DNA of 64,000 nucleotides, taken from contig CM069456.1 in the NCBI GenBank assembly GCA_035610835.1, positions 24,682,234-24,746,233 of the forward strand, read 5' to 3'. Shown here piece after piece: positions 1 to 15,000 of the stretch. The position numbers were made by a program, and so were the translations under genes. The number at the start of each line of letters is the position of its first letter. Position 1 is the first letter of the stretch. Below the pieces are notes generated by a model. It did no database searches. It saw only the letters and a program-made list of their open reading frames with translations, and was not told where the DNA came from. This stretch comes from Ophiura sarsii (lineage: Eukaryota > Echinodermata > Ophiuroidea > Amphilepidida > Ophiuridae).

Positions 1-3000
1 CACCACCTTAATCTTAATTTCACTTTCCACCAACTCTCAGATTGACCTTGTTTGCAAGGCGAGTATACTTCAAGGCAGCTATTTATTATAATTTGAGCTT
101 CTAATATGACCGTAACATAGTAGGTGAATGGCATGATGTAGTAAGCTTATCAATGATTTCACTTTTTTTACACTGTTGCCGATGATGACAAGACTGTCGA
201 ATTCGGTGAGCTATTTTTTCATCGAGTAATTTGCCTGTATAATTTGCTTATGAAATCGAATATTTTGCCCTATCTTACCATTGTTTAGTAGTGGAAATGT
301 CAAATTGAACCCGATCGCAGTGAATTTCAAGCAAATTGAACTTTTGTGGTAGAAGACTCATTCAAAATATCATCAAAACAGCCGATATTAAGCAGGCGAT
401 ATCATAACACTCCAGCAAAGACCAGTATCTTCAGAATTCACACCACCAAATGGTTTCCCTATGCGTTTACATGTAAAATGGTAGTTACAAAAAGCCCATT
501 TTCTCGCTTATAAAGCGACTGGAATTTTCAATTTGACATTTTCCTTAAATTTCATGATATATTTGATAATTTAATCAAAACAAATATATATGGTATCCCC
601 GAAAGTTCTGAGAAACAAGACCCCAAAGTTGGACAATTGATGTAGCGCCCTCATTTATCAGAAAAAGTTGAGAAATGTTGCCAGATCATTTACAATCAAA
701 ATACATCCAAAAAACCTACAAAATGCATTGAAAAGATGTCTTTTTCCACTGTGGTATTAGGTAGTAGTCCTAAAATCAGGATTAAACTACAACTTTAGTC
801 ATTTGGGAGCAATAGGTACCATTTCTGATTAATTCTATAATCAATGGGCCACAGGATGAAAGCTAAGAAAAAACTTTTGATTGTCGTCTCTACAAGGACT
901 GAAATTATTTACTGGCGTGGAATCTAAAGGGACAATTGTTTTAATTGTTATTGTTTTTACTTTCAATTTCAATCCTCATAATGATATAAAAACTATTCTT
1001 TTGCAAAAACAATGAGCTACACATGATTTTTTTACCATTTCAAATCAGAGCCAATCTTGGCCTACCCCTTAAACATGTACTATCTACTGAAGACAGCAAA
1101 TTGTCAAAATATAACCTGGGCTTTTTGGGTCACACCAATTAATATTTTAGGACTGAATGTGGAAAGAAGAAGTAACAGTGTCCATTTTAGTCATTATAAT
1201 GTTAATTTACATCTTTTCACCTGCTTTTGTAATTTTTACAGCAAAGTGGAGCACTGTGTTAGTTTAGTGTGAAATACCATGAAATATGATTAGGTTGGAT
1301 ATTTGGCCTGCCCTACATGCAAATTATGCTGAATCACATAAAACCTGATCATGTGAATTGATCTAATCAATGTATTTTTTAAACACTTTTTGATCATAGA
1401 TACTGAAACCCTCTAGACCCCTTAATTTTAAAAACTTCTTCTTCTTTTTTATACATTGGGGGGGGGGGGGGGGGCATGATGATTTGATCGGGGGATAATT
1501 TATGACTGGCAAATGAATCTATTAGATGTAGCAATTGAAAATATGTCCCCAATTTGCACACATAACACTAATTTAGGCTAGAATTCAAAGTAAGCTTCAA
1601 AATGCAATAGCTAGGCAATGTATCCTTCCCACACTGTTGAATTTTGAAGCTTTATCAATTCAACTAGCTGATATTGTATGCCTTGATTCAGCACAAAACT
1701 AACCTGAGTCATTAAATAGCTGCTTCAAGGTAGACTGGACCTCCGGTCTCTGGCATAGCCTAGGGATCTAGACTAATCTTTTTAAGACTGATTTCAACAT
1801 AAAAAAGACACCACCTTAATCTTAATTTCACTTTCCACCAACTCTTAGATTGACCTTGTTTGCAAGGCGAGTATACTTCAAGGCAGCTATTTATTATAAT
1901 TTGAGCTTCTAATATGACCGTAACATAGTAGGTGAATGGCATGATGTAGTAAGCTTATCAATGATTTCACTTTTTTTACACTGTTGCCGATGATGACAAG
2001 ACTGTCGAATTCGGTGAGCTATTTTTTCATCGAGTAATTTGCCTGTATAATTTGCTTATGAAATCGAATATTTTGCCCTATCTTACCATTGTTTAGTAGT
2101 GGAAATGTCAAATTGAACCCGATCGCAGTGAATTTCAAGCAAATTGAACTTTTGTGGTAGAAGACTCATTCAAAATATCATCAAAACAGCCGATATTAAG
2201 CAGGCGATATCATAACACTCCAGCAAAGACCAGTATCTTCAGAATTCACACCACCAAATGGTTTCCCTATGCGTTTACATGTAAAATGGTAGTTACAAAA
2301 AGCCCATTTTCTCGCTTATAAAGCGACTGGAATTTTCAATTTGACATTTTCCTTAAATTTCATGATATATTTGATCATTTAATCAAAACAAATATATATG
2401 GTATCCCCGAAAGTTCTGAGAAACAAGACCCCAAAGTTGGACAATTGATGTAGCGCCCTCATTTATCAGAAAAAGTTGAGAAATGTTGCCAGATCATTTA
2501 CAATCAAAATACATCCAAAAAACCTACAAAATGCATTGAAAAGATGTCTTTTTCCACCGTGGTATTAGGTAGTAGTCCTAAAATCAGGATTAAACTACAA
2601 CTTTAGTCATTTGGGAGCAATAGGTACCATTTCTGATTAATTCTATAATCAATGGGCCACAGGATGAAAGCTAAGAAAAAACTTTTGATTGTCGTCTCTA
2701 CAAGGACTGAAATTATTTACTGGCGTGGAATCTAAAGGGACAATTGTTTTAATTGTTATTGTTTTTACTTTCAATTTCAATCCTCATAATGATATAAAAA
2801 CTATTCTTTTGCAAAAACAATGAGCTACACATGATTTTTTTACCATTTCAAATCAGAGCCAATCTTGGCCTACCCCTTAAACATGTACTATCTACTGAAG
2901 ACAGCAAATTGTCAAAATATAACCTGGGCTTTTTGGGTCACACCAATTAATATTTTAGGACTGAATGTGGAAAGAAGAAGTAACAGTGTCCATTTTAGTC

Positions 3001-6000
3001 ATTATAATGTTAATTTACATCTTTTCACCTGCTTTTGTAATTTTTACAGCAAAGTGGAGAACTGTGTTAGTTTAGTGTGAAATACCATGAAATATGATTA
3101 GGTTGGATATTTGGCCTGCCCTACATGCAAATTATGCTGAATCACATAAAACCTGATCATGTGAATTGATCTATCTAATCAATGTATTTTTTAAACACTT
3201 TTTGATCATAGATACTGAAACCCTCTAGACCCCTTAATTTTAAAAACTTTTTTTTTTTTTTTATACATTGGGGGGGGGGGGGGGGGGCATGATGATTTGA
3301 TCGGGGATAATTTATGACTGGCAAATGAATCTATTAGATGTAGCAATTGAAAATATGTCCCCAATTTGCACACATAACACTAATTTAGGCTAGAATTCAA
3401 AGTAAGCTTCAAAATGCAATAGCTAGGCAATGTATCCTTCCCACACTGTTGAATTTTGAAGCTTTATCAATTCAACTAGCCGATATTGTATGCCTTGATT
3501 CAGCACAAAACTAACCTGAGTCATTAAATAGCTGCTTCAAGGTAGACTGGACCTCCGGTCTCTGGCATAGCCTAGGGATCTAGACTAATCTTTTTAAGAC
3601 TGATTTCAACATAAAAAAGACACCACCTTAATCTTAATTTCACTTTCCACCAACTCTCAGATTGACCTTGTTTGCAAGGCGAGTATACTTCAAGGCAGCT
3701 ATTTATTATAATTTGAGCTTCTAATATGACCGTAACATAGTAGGTGAATGGCATGATGTAGTAAGCTTATCAATGATTTCACTTTTTTTACACTGTTGCC
3801 GATGATGACAAGACTGTCGAATTCGGTGAGCTATTTTTTCATCGAGTAATTTGCCTGTATAATTTGCTTATGAAATCGAATATTTTGCCCTATCTTACCA
3901 TTGTTTAGTAGTGGAAATGTCAAATTGAACCCGATCGCAGTGAATTTCAAGCAAATTGAACTTTTGTGGTAGAAGACTCATTCAAAATATCATCAAAACA
4001 GCCGATATTAAGCAGGCGATATCATAACACTCCAGCAAAGACCAGTATCTTCAGAATTCACACCACCAAATGGTTTCCCTATGCGTTTACATGTAAAATG
4101 GTAGTTACAAAAAGCCCATTTTCTCGCTTATAAAGCGACTGGAATTTTCAATTTGACATTTTCCTTAAATTTCATGATATATTTGATAATTTAATCAAAA
4201 CAAATATATATGGTATCCCCGAAAGTTCTGAGAAACAAGACCCCAAAGTTGGACAATTGATGTAGCGCCCTCATTTATCAGAAAAAGTTGAGAAATGTTG
4301 CCAGATCATTTACAATCAAAATACATCCAAAAAACCTACAAAATGCATTGAAAAGATGTCTTTTTCCACTGTGGTATTAGGTAGTAGTCCTAAAATCAGG
4401 ATTAAACTACAACTTTAGTCATTTGGGAGCAATAGGTACCATTTCTGATTAATTCTATAATCAATGGGCCACAGGATGAAAGCTAAGAAAAAACTTTTGA
4501 TTGTCGTCTCTACAAGGACTGAAATTATTTACTGGCGTGGAATCTAAAGGGACAATTGTTTTAATTGTTATTGTTTTTACTTTCAATTTCAATCCTCATA
4601 ATGATATAAAAACTATTCTTTTGCAAAAACAATGAGCTACACATGATTTTTTTACCATTTCAAATCAGAGCCAATCTTGGCCTACCCCTTAAACATGTAC
4701 TATCTACTGAAGACAGCAAATTGTCAAAATATAACCTGGGCTTTTTGGGTCACACCAATTAATATTTTAGGACTGAATGTGGAAAGAAGAAGTAACAGTG
4801 TCCATTTTAGTCATTATAATGTTAATTTACATCTTTTCACCTGCTTTTGTAATTTTTACAGCAAAGTGGAGCACTGTGTTAGTTTAGTGTGAAATACCAT
4901 GAAATATGATTAGGTTGGATATTTGGCCTGCCCTACATGCAAATTATGCTGAATCACATAAAACCTGATCATGTGAATTGATCTAATCAATGTATTTTTT
5001 AAACACTTTTTGATCATAGATACTGAAACCCTCTAGACCCCTTAATTTTAAAAACTTCTTCTTCTTTTTTATACATTGGGGGGGGGGGGGGGGGGGGGGG
5101 GCATGATGATTTGATCGGGGGATAATTTATGACTGGCAAATGAATCTATTAGATGTAGCAATTGAAAATATGTCCCCAATTTGCACACATAACACTAATT
5201 TAGGCTAGAATTCAAAGTAAGCTTCAAAATGCAATAGCTAGGCAATGTATCCTTCCCACACTGTTGAATTTTGAAGCTTTATCAATTCAACTAGCTGATA
5301 TTGTATGCCTTGATTCAGCACAAAACTAACCTGAGTCATTAAATAGCTGCTTCAAGGTAGACTGGACCTCCGGTCTCTGGCATAGCCTAGGGATCTAGAC
5401 TAATCTTTTTAAGACTGATTTCAACATAAAAAAGACACCACCTTAATCTTAATTTCACTTTCCACCAACTCTTAGATTGACCTTGTTTGCAAGGCGAGTA
5501 TACTTCAAGGCAGCTATTTATTATAATTTGAGCTTCTAATATGACCGTAACATAGTAGGTGAATGGCATGATGTAGTAAGCTTATCAATGATTTCACTTT
5601 TTTTACACTGTTGCCGATGATGACAAGACTGTCGAATTCGGTGAGCTATTTTTTCATCGAGTAATTTGCCTGTATAATTTGCTTATGAAATCGAATATTT
5701 TGCCCTATCTTACCATTGTTTAGTAGTGGAAATGTCAAATTGAACCCGATCGCAGTGAATTTCAAGCAAATTGAACTTTTGTGGTAGAAGACTCATTCAA
5801 AATATCATCAAAACAGCCGATATTAAGCAGGCGATATCATAACACTCCAGCAAAGACCAGTATCTTCAGAATTCACACCACCAAATGGTTTCCCTATGCG
5901 TTTACATGTAAAATGGTAGTTACAAAAAGCCCATTTTCTCGCTTATAAAGCGACTGGAATTTTCAATTTGACATTTTCCTTAAATTTCATGATATATTTG

Positions 6001-9000
6001 ATCATTTAATCAAAACAAATATATATGGTATCCCCGAAAGTTCTGAGAAACAAGACCCCAAAGTTGGACAATTGATGTAGCGCCCTCATTTATCAGAAAA
6101 AGTTGAGAAATGTTGCCAGATCATTTACAATCAAAATACATCCAAAAAACCTACAAAATGCATTGAAAAGATGTCTTTTTCCACCGTGGTATTAGGTAGT
6201 AGTCCTAAAATCAGGATTAAACTACAACTTTAGTCATTTGGGAGCAATAGGTACCATTTCTGATTAATTCTATAATCAATGGGCCACAGGATGAAAGCTA
6301 AGAAAAAACTTTTGATTGTCGTCTCTACAAGGACTGAAATTATTTACTGGCGTGGAATCTAAAGGGACAATTGTTTTAATTGTTATTGTTTTTACTTTCA
6401 ATTTCAATCCTCATAATGATATAAAAACTATTCTTTTGCAAAAACAATGAGCTACACATGATTTTTTTACCATTTCAAATCAGAGCCAATCTTGGCCTAC
6501 CCCTTAAACATGTACTATCTACTGAAGACAGCAAATTGTCAAAATATAACCTGGGCTTTTTGGGTCACACCAATTAATATTTTAGGACTGAATGTGGAAA
6601 GAAGAAGTAACAGTGTCCATTTTAGTCATTATAATGTTAATTTACATCTTTTCACCTGCTTTTGTAATTTTTACAGCAAAGTGGAGAACTGTGTTAGTTT
6701 AGTGTGAAATACCATGAAATATGATTAGGTTGGATATTTGGCCTGCCCTACATGCAAATTATGCTGAATCACATAAAACCTGATCATGTGAATTGATCTA
6801 TCTAATCAATGTATTTTTTAAACACTTTTTGATCATAGATACTGAAACCCTCTAGACCCCTTAATTTTAAAAACTTTTTTTTTTTTTTTATACATTGGGG
6901 GGGGGGGGGGGGGGGGGGGCATGATGATTTGATCGGGGATAATTTATGACTGGCAAATGAATCTATTAGATGTAGCAATTGAAAATATGTCCCCAATTTG
7001 CACACATAACACTAATTTAGGCTAGAATTCAAAGTAAGCTTCAAAATGCAATAGCTAGGCAATGTATCCTTCCCACACTGTTGAATTTTGAAGCTTTATC
7101 AATTCAACTAGCCGATATTGTATGCCTTGATTCAGCACAAAACTAACCTGAGTCATTAAATAGCTGCTTCAAGGTAGACTGGACCTCCGGTCTCTGGCAT
7201 AGCCTAGGGATCTAGACTAATCTTTTTAAGACTGATTTCAACATAAAAAAGACACCACCTTAATCTTAATTTCACTTTCCACCAACTCTCAGATTGACCT
7301 TGTTTGCAAGGCGAGTATACTTCAAGGCAGCTATTTATTATAATTTGAGCTTCTAATATGACCGTAACATAGTAGGTGAATGGCATGATGTAGTAAGCTT
7401 ATCAATGATTTCACTTTTTTTACACTGTTGCCGATGATGACAAGACTGTCGAATTCGGTGAGCTATTTTTTCATCGAGTAATTTGCCTGTATAATTTGCT
7501 TATGAAATCGAATATTTTGCCCTATCTTACCATTGTTTAGTAGTGGAAATGTCAAATTGAACCCGATCGCAGTGAATTTCAAGCAAATTGAACTTTTGTG
7601 GTAGAAGACTCATTCAAAATATCATCAAAACAGCCGATATTAAGCAGGCGATATCATAACACTCCAGCAAAGACCAGTATCTTCAGAATTCACACCACCA
7701 AATGGTTTCCCTATGCGTTTACATGTAAAATGGTAGTTACAAAAAGCCCATTTTCTCGCTTATAAAGCGACTGGAATTTTCAATTTGACATTTTCCTTAA
7801 ATTTCATGATATATTTGATAATTTAATCAAAACAAATATATATGGTATCCCCGAAAGTTCTGAGAAACAAGACCCCAAAGTTGGACAATTGATGTAGCGC
7901 CCTCATTTATCAGAAAAAGTTGAGAAATGTTGCCAGATCATTTACAATCAAAATACATCCAAAAAACCTACAAAATGCATTGAAAAGATGTCTTTTTCCA
8001 CTGTGGTATTAGGTAGTAGTCCTAAAATCAGGATTAAACTACAACTTTAGTCATTTGGGAGCAATAGGTACCATTTCTGATTAATTCTATAATCAATGGG
8101 CCACAGGATGAAAGCTAAGAAAAAACTTTTGATTGTCGTCTCTACAAGGACTGAAATTATTTACTGGCGTGGAATCTAAAGGGACAATTGTTTTAATTGT
8201 TATTGTTTTTACTTTCAATTTCAATCCTCATAATGATATAAAAACTATTCTTTTGCAAAAACAATGAGCTACACATGATTTTTTTACCATTTCAAATCAG
8301 AGCCAATCTTGGCCTACCCCTTAAACATGTACTATCTACTGAAGACAGCAAATTGTCAAAATATAACCTGGGCTTTTTGGGTCACACCAATTAATATTTT
8401 AGGACTGAATGTGGAAAGAAGAAGTAACAGTGTCCATTTTAGTCATTATAATGTTAATTTACATCTTTTCACCTGCTTTTGTAATTTTTACAGCAAAGTG
8501 GAGCACTGTGTTAGTTTAGTGTGAAATACCATGAAATATGATTAGGTTGGATATTTGGCCTGCCCTACATGCAAATTATGCTGAATCACATAAAACCTGA
8601 TCATGTGAATTGATCTAATCAATGTATTTTTTAAACACTTTTTGATCATAGATACTGAAACCCTCTAGACCCCTTAATTAAAACTTCTTCTTCTTTTTTA
8701 TACATTGGGGGGGGGGGGGGGGGCATGATGATTTGATCGGGGGATAATTTATGACTGGCAAATGAATCTATTAGATGTAGCAATTGAAAATATGTCCCCA
8801 ATTTGCACACATAACACTAATTTAGGCTAGAATTCAAAGTAAGCTTCAAAATGCAATAGCTAGGCAATGTATCCTTCCCACACTGTTGAATTTTGAAGCT
8901 TTATCAATTCAACTAGCTGATATTGTATGCCTTGATTCAGCACAAAACTAACCTGAGTCATTAAATAGCTGCTTCAAGGTAGACTGGACCTCCGGTCTCT

Positions 9001-12000
9001 GGCATAGCCTAGGGATCTAGACTAATCTTTTTAAGACTGATTTCAACATAAAAAAGACACCACCTTAATCTTAATTTCACTTTCCACCAACTCTTAGATT
9101 GACCTTGTTTGCAAGGCGAGTATACTTCAAGGCAGCTATTTATTATAATTTGAGCTTCTAATATGACCGTAACATAGTAGGTGAATGGCATGATGTAGTA
9201 AGCTTATCAATGATTTCACTTTTTTTACACTGTTGCCGATGATGACAAGACTGTCGAATTCGGTGAGCTATTTTTTCATCGAGTAATTTGCCTGTATAAT
9301 TTGCTTATGAAATCGAATATTTTGCCCTATCTTACCATTGTTTAGTAGTGGAAATGTCAAATTGAACCCGATCGCAGTGAATTTCAAGCAAATTGAACTT
9401 TTGTGGTAGAAGACTCATTCAAAATATCATCAAAACAGCCGATATTAAGCAGGCGATATCATAACACTCCAGCAAAGACCAGTATCTTCAGAATTCACAC
9501 CACCAAATGGTTTCCCTATGCGTTTACATGTAAAATGGTAGTTACAAAAAGCCCATTTTCTCGCTTATAAAGCGACTGGAATTTTCAATTTGACATTTTC
9601 CTTAAATTTCATGATATATTTGATCATTTAATCAAAACAAATATATATGGTATCCCCGAAAGTTCTGAGAAACAAGACCCCAAAGTTGGACAATTGATGT
9701 AGCGCCCTCATTTATCAGAAAAAGTTGAGAAATGTTGCCAGATCATTTACAATCAAAATACATCCAAAAAACCTACAAAATGCATTGAAAAGATGTCTTT
9801 TTCCACCGTGGTATTAGGTAGTAGTCCTAAAATCAGGATTAAACTACAACTTTAGTCATTTGGGAGCAATAGGTACCATTTCTGATTAATTCTATAATCA
9901 ATGGGCCACAGGATGAAAGCTAAGAAAAAACTTTTGATTGTCGTCTCTACAAGGACTGAAATTATTTACTGGCGTGGAATCTAAAGGGACAATTGTTTTA
10001 ATTGTTATTGTTTTTACTTTCAATTTCAATCCTCATAATGATATAAAAACTATTCTTTTGCAAAAACAATGAGCTACACATGATTTTTTTACCATTTCAA
10101 ATCAGAGCCAATCTTGGCCTACCCCTTAAACATGTACTATCTACTGAAGACAGCAAATTGTCAAAATATAACCTGGGCTTTTTGGGTCACACCAATTAAT
10201 ATTTTAGGACTGAATGTGGAAAGAAGAAGTAACAGTGTCCATTTTAGTCATTATAATGTTAATTTACATCTTTTCACCTGCTTTTGTAATTTTTACAGCA
10301 AAGTGGAGAACTGTGTTAGTTTAGTGTGAAATACCATGAAATATGATTAGGTTGGATATTTGGCCTGCCCTACATGCAAATTATGCTGAATCACATAAAA
10401 CCTGATCATGTGAATTGATCTATCTAATCAATGTATTTTTTAAACACTTTTTGATCATAGATACTGAAACCCTCTAGACCCCTTAATTTTAAAAACTTTT
10501 TTTTTTTTTTTATACATTGGGGGGGGGGGGGGGGGGGGGGCATGATGATTTGATCGGGGATAATTTATGACTGGCAAATGAATCTATTAGATGTAGCAAT
10601 TGAAAATATGTCCCCAATTTGCACACATAACACTAATTTAGGCTAGAATTCAAAGTAAGCTTCAAAATGCAATAGCTAGGCAATGTATCCTTCCCACACT
10701 GTTGAATTTTGAAGCTTTATCAATTCAACTAGCCGATATTGTATGCCTTGATTCAGCACAAAACTAACCTGAGTCATTAAATAGCTGCTTCAAGGTAGAC
10801 TGGACCTCCGGTCTCTGGCATAGCCTAGGGATCTAGACTAATCTTTTTAAGACTGATTTCAACATAAAAAAGACACCACCTTAATCTTAATTTCACTTTC
10901 CACCAACTCTCAGATTGACCTTGTTTGCAAGGCGAGTATACTTCAAGGCAGCTATTTATTATAATTTGAGCTTCTAATATGACCGTAACATAGTAGGTGA
11001 ATGGCATGATGTAGTAAGCTTATCAATGATTTCACTTTTTTTACACTGTTGCCGATGATGACAAGACTGTCGAATTCGGTGAGCTATTTTTTCATCGAGT
11101 AATTTGCCTGTATAATTTGCTTATGAAATCGAATATTTTGCCCTATCTTACCATTGTTTAGTAGTGGAAATGTCAAATTGAACCCGATCGCAGTGAATTT
11201 CAAGCAAATTGAACTTTTGTGGTAGAAGACTCATTCAAAATATCATCAAAACAGCCGATATTAAGCAGGCGATATCATAACACTCCAGCAAAGACCAGTA
11301 TCTTCAGAATTCACACCACCAAATGGTTTCCCTATGCGTTTACATGTAAAATGGTAGTTACAAAAAGCCCATTTTCTCGCTTATAAAGCGACTGGAATTT
11401 TCAATTTGACATTTTCCTTAAATTTCATGATATATTTGATAATTTAATCAAAACAAATATATATGGTATCCCCGAAAGTTCTGAGAAACAAGACCCCAAA
11501 GTTGGACAATTGATGTAGCGCCCTCATTTATCAGAAAAAGTTGAGAAATGTTGCCAGATCATTTACAATCAAAATACATCCAAAAAACCTACAAAATGCA
11601 TTGAAAAGATGTCTTTTTCCACTGTGGTATTAGGTAGTAGTCCTAAAATCAGGATTAAACTACAACTTTAGTCATTTGGGAGCAATAGGTACCATTTCTG
11701 ATTAATTCTATAATCAATGGGCCACAGGATGAAAGCTAAGAAAAAACTTTTGATTGTCGTCTCTACAAGGACTGAAATTATTTACTGGCGTGGAATCTAA
11801 AGGGACAATTGTTTTAATTGTTATTGTTTTTACTTTCAATTTCAATCCTCATAATGATATAAAAACTATTCTTTTGCAAAAACAATGAGCTACACATGAT
11901 TTTTTTACCATTTCAAATCAGAGCCAATCTTGGCCTACCCCTTAAACATGTACTATCTACTGAAGACAGCAAATTGTCAAAATATAACCTGGGCTTTTTG

Positions 12001-15000
12001 GGTCACACCAATTAATATTTTAGGACTGAATGTGGAAAGAAGAAGTAACAGTGTCCATTTTAGTCATTATAATGTTAATTTACATCTTTTCACCTGCTTT
12101 TGTAATTTTTACAGCAAAGTGGAGAACTGTGTTAGTTTAGTGTGAAATACCATGAAATATGATTAGGTTGGATATTTGGCCTGCCCTACATGCAAATTAT
12201 GCTGAATCACATAAAACCTGATCATGTGAATTGATCTATCTAATCAATGTATTTTTTAAACACTTTTTGATCATAGATACTGAAACCCTCTAGACCCCTT
12301 AATTTTAAAAACTTTTTTTTTTTTTTTATACATTGGGGGGGGGGGGGGGGGGGGGGCATGATGATTTGATCGGGGATAATTTATGACTGGCAAATGAATC
12401 TATTAGATGTAGCAATTGAAAATATGTCCCCAATTTGCACACATAACACTAATTTAGGCTAGAATTCAAAGTAAGCTTCAAAATGCAATAGCTAGGCAAT
12501 GTATCCTTCCCACACTGTTGAATTTTGAAGCTTTATCAATTCAACTAGCCGATATTGTATGCCTTGATTCAGCACAAAACTAACCTGAGTCATTAAATAG
12601 CTGCTTCAAGGTAGACTGGACCTCCGGTCTCTGGCATAGCCTAGGGATCTAGACTAATCTTTTTAAGACTGATTTCAACATAAAAAAGACACCACCTTAA
12701 TCTTAATTTCACTTTCCACCAACTCTCAGATTGACCTTGTTTGCAAGGCGAGTATACTTCAAGGCAGCTATTTATTATAATTTGAGCTTCTAATATGACC
12801 GTAACATAGTAGGTGAATGGCATGATGTAGTAAGCTTATCAATGATTTCACTTTTTTTACACTGTTGCCGATGATGACAAGACTGTCGAATTCGGTGAGC
12901 TATTTTTTCATCGAGTAATTTGCCTGTATAATTTGCTTATGAAATCGAATATTTTGCCCTATCTTACCATTGTTTAGTAGTGGAAATGTCAAATTGAACC
13001 CGATCGCAGTGAATTTCAAGCAAATTGAACTTTTGTGGTAGAAGACTCATTCAAAATATCATCAAAACAGCCGATATTAAGCAGGCGATATCATAACACT
13101 CCAGCAAAGACCAGTATCTTCAGAATTCACACCACCAAATGGTTTCCCTATGCGTTTACATGTAAAATGGTAGTTACAAAAAGCCCATTTTCTCGCTTAT
13201 AAAGCGACTGGAATTTTCAATTTGACATTTTCCTTAAATTTCATGATATATTTGATAATTTAATCAAAACAAATATATATGGTATCCCCGAAAGTTCTGA
13301 GAAACAAGACCCCAAAGTTGGACAATTGATGTAGCGCCCTCATTTATCAGAAAAAGTTGAGAAATGTTGCCAGATCATTTACAATCAAAATACATCCAAA
13401 AAACCTACAAAATGCATTGAAAAGATGTCTTTTTCCACTGTGGTATTAGGTAGTAGTCCTAAAATCAGGATTAAACTACAACTTTAGTCATTTGGGAGCA
13501 ATAGGTACCATTTCTGATTAATTCTATAATCAATGGGCCACAGGATGAAAGCTAAGAAAAAACTTTTGATTGTCGTCTCTACAAGGACTGAAATTATTTA
13601 CTGGCGTGGAATCTAAAGGGACAATTGTTTTAATTGTTATTGTTTTTACTTTCAATTTCAATCCTCATAATGATATAAAAACTATTCTTTTGCAAAAACA
13701 ATGAGCTACACATGATTTTTTTACCATTTCAAATCAGAGCCAATCTTGGCCTACCCCTTAAACATGTACTATCTACTGAAGACAGCAAATTGTCAAAATA
13801 TAACCTGGGCTTTTTGGGTCACACCAATTAATATTTTAGGACTGAATGTGGAAAGAAGAAGTAACAGTGTCCATTTTAGTCATTATAATGTTAATTTACA
13901 TCTTTTCACCTGCTTTTGTAATTTTTACAGCAAAGTGGAGAACTGTGTTAGTTTAGTGTGAAATACCATGAAATATGATTAGGTTGGATATTTGGCCTGC
14001 CCTACATGCAAATTATGCTGAATCACATAAAACCTGATCATGTGAATTGATCTATCTAATCAATGTATTTTTTAAACACTTTTTGATCATAGATACTGAA
14101 ACCCTCTAGACCCCTTAATTTTAAAAACTTTTTTTTTTTTTTTATACATTGGGGGGGGGGGGGGGGGGGGGGGGGCATGATGATTTGATCGGGGATAATT
14201 TATGACTGGCAAATGAATCTATTAGATGTAGCAATTGAAAATATGTCCCCAATTTGCACACATAACACTAATTTAGGCTAGAATTCAAAGTAAGCTTCAA
14301 AATGCAATAGCTAGGCAATGTATCCTTCCCACACTGTTGAATTTTGAAGCTTTATCAATTCAACTAGCCGATATTGTATGCCTTGATTCAGCACAAAACT
14401 AACCTGAGTCATTAAATAGCTGCTTCAAGGTAGACTGGACCTCCGGTCTCTGGCATAGCCTAGGGATCTAGACTAATCTTTTTAAGACTGATTTCAACAT
14501 AAAAAAGACACCACCTTAATCTTAATTTCACTTTCCACCAACTCTCAGATTGACCTTGTTTGCAAGGCGAGTATACTTCAAGGCAGCTATTTATTATAAT
14601 TTGAGCTTCTAATATGACCGTAACATAGTAGGTGAATGGCATGATGTAGTAAGCTTATCAATGATTTCACTTTTTTTACACTGTTGCCGATGATGACAAG
14701 ACTGTCGAATTCGGTGAGCTATTTTTTCATCGAGTAATTTGCCTGTATAATTTGCTTATGAAATCGAATATTTTGCCCTATCTTACCATTGTTTAGTAGT
14801 GGAAATGTCAAATTGAACCCGATCGCAGTGAATTTCAAGCAAATTGAACTTTTGTGGTAGAAGACTCATTCAAAATATCATCAAAACAGCCGATATTAAG
14901 CAGGCGATATCATAACACTCCAGCAAAGACCAGTATCTTCAGAATTCACACCACCAAATGGTTTCCCTATGCGTTTACATGTAAAATGGTAGTTACAAAA

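Noticed and set aside
1057..1272. 71-codon plus and 60-codon minus frames repeated in every satellite unit
   Set aside because: They recur because the DNA repeats; no motif, and the few variants between units include amino-acid changes with no sign of coding constraint.
6802..7005. 67-codon minus frame with a poly-proline run
   Set aside because: Reads the poly-G tract; present only when the run length happens to keep frame.
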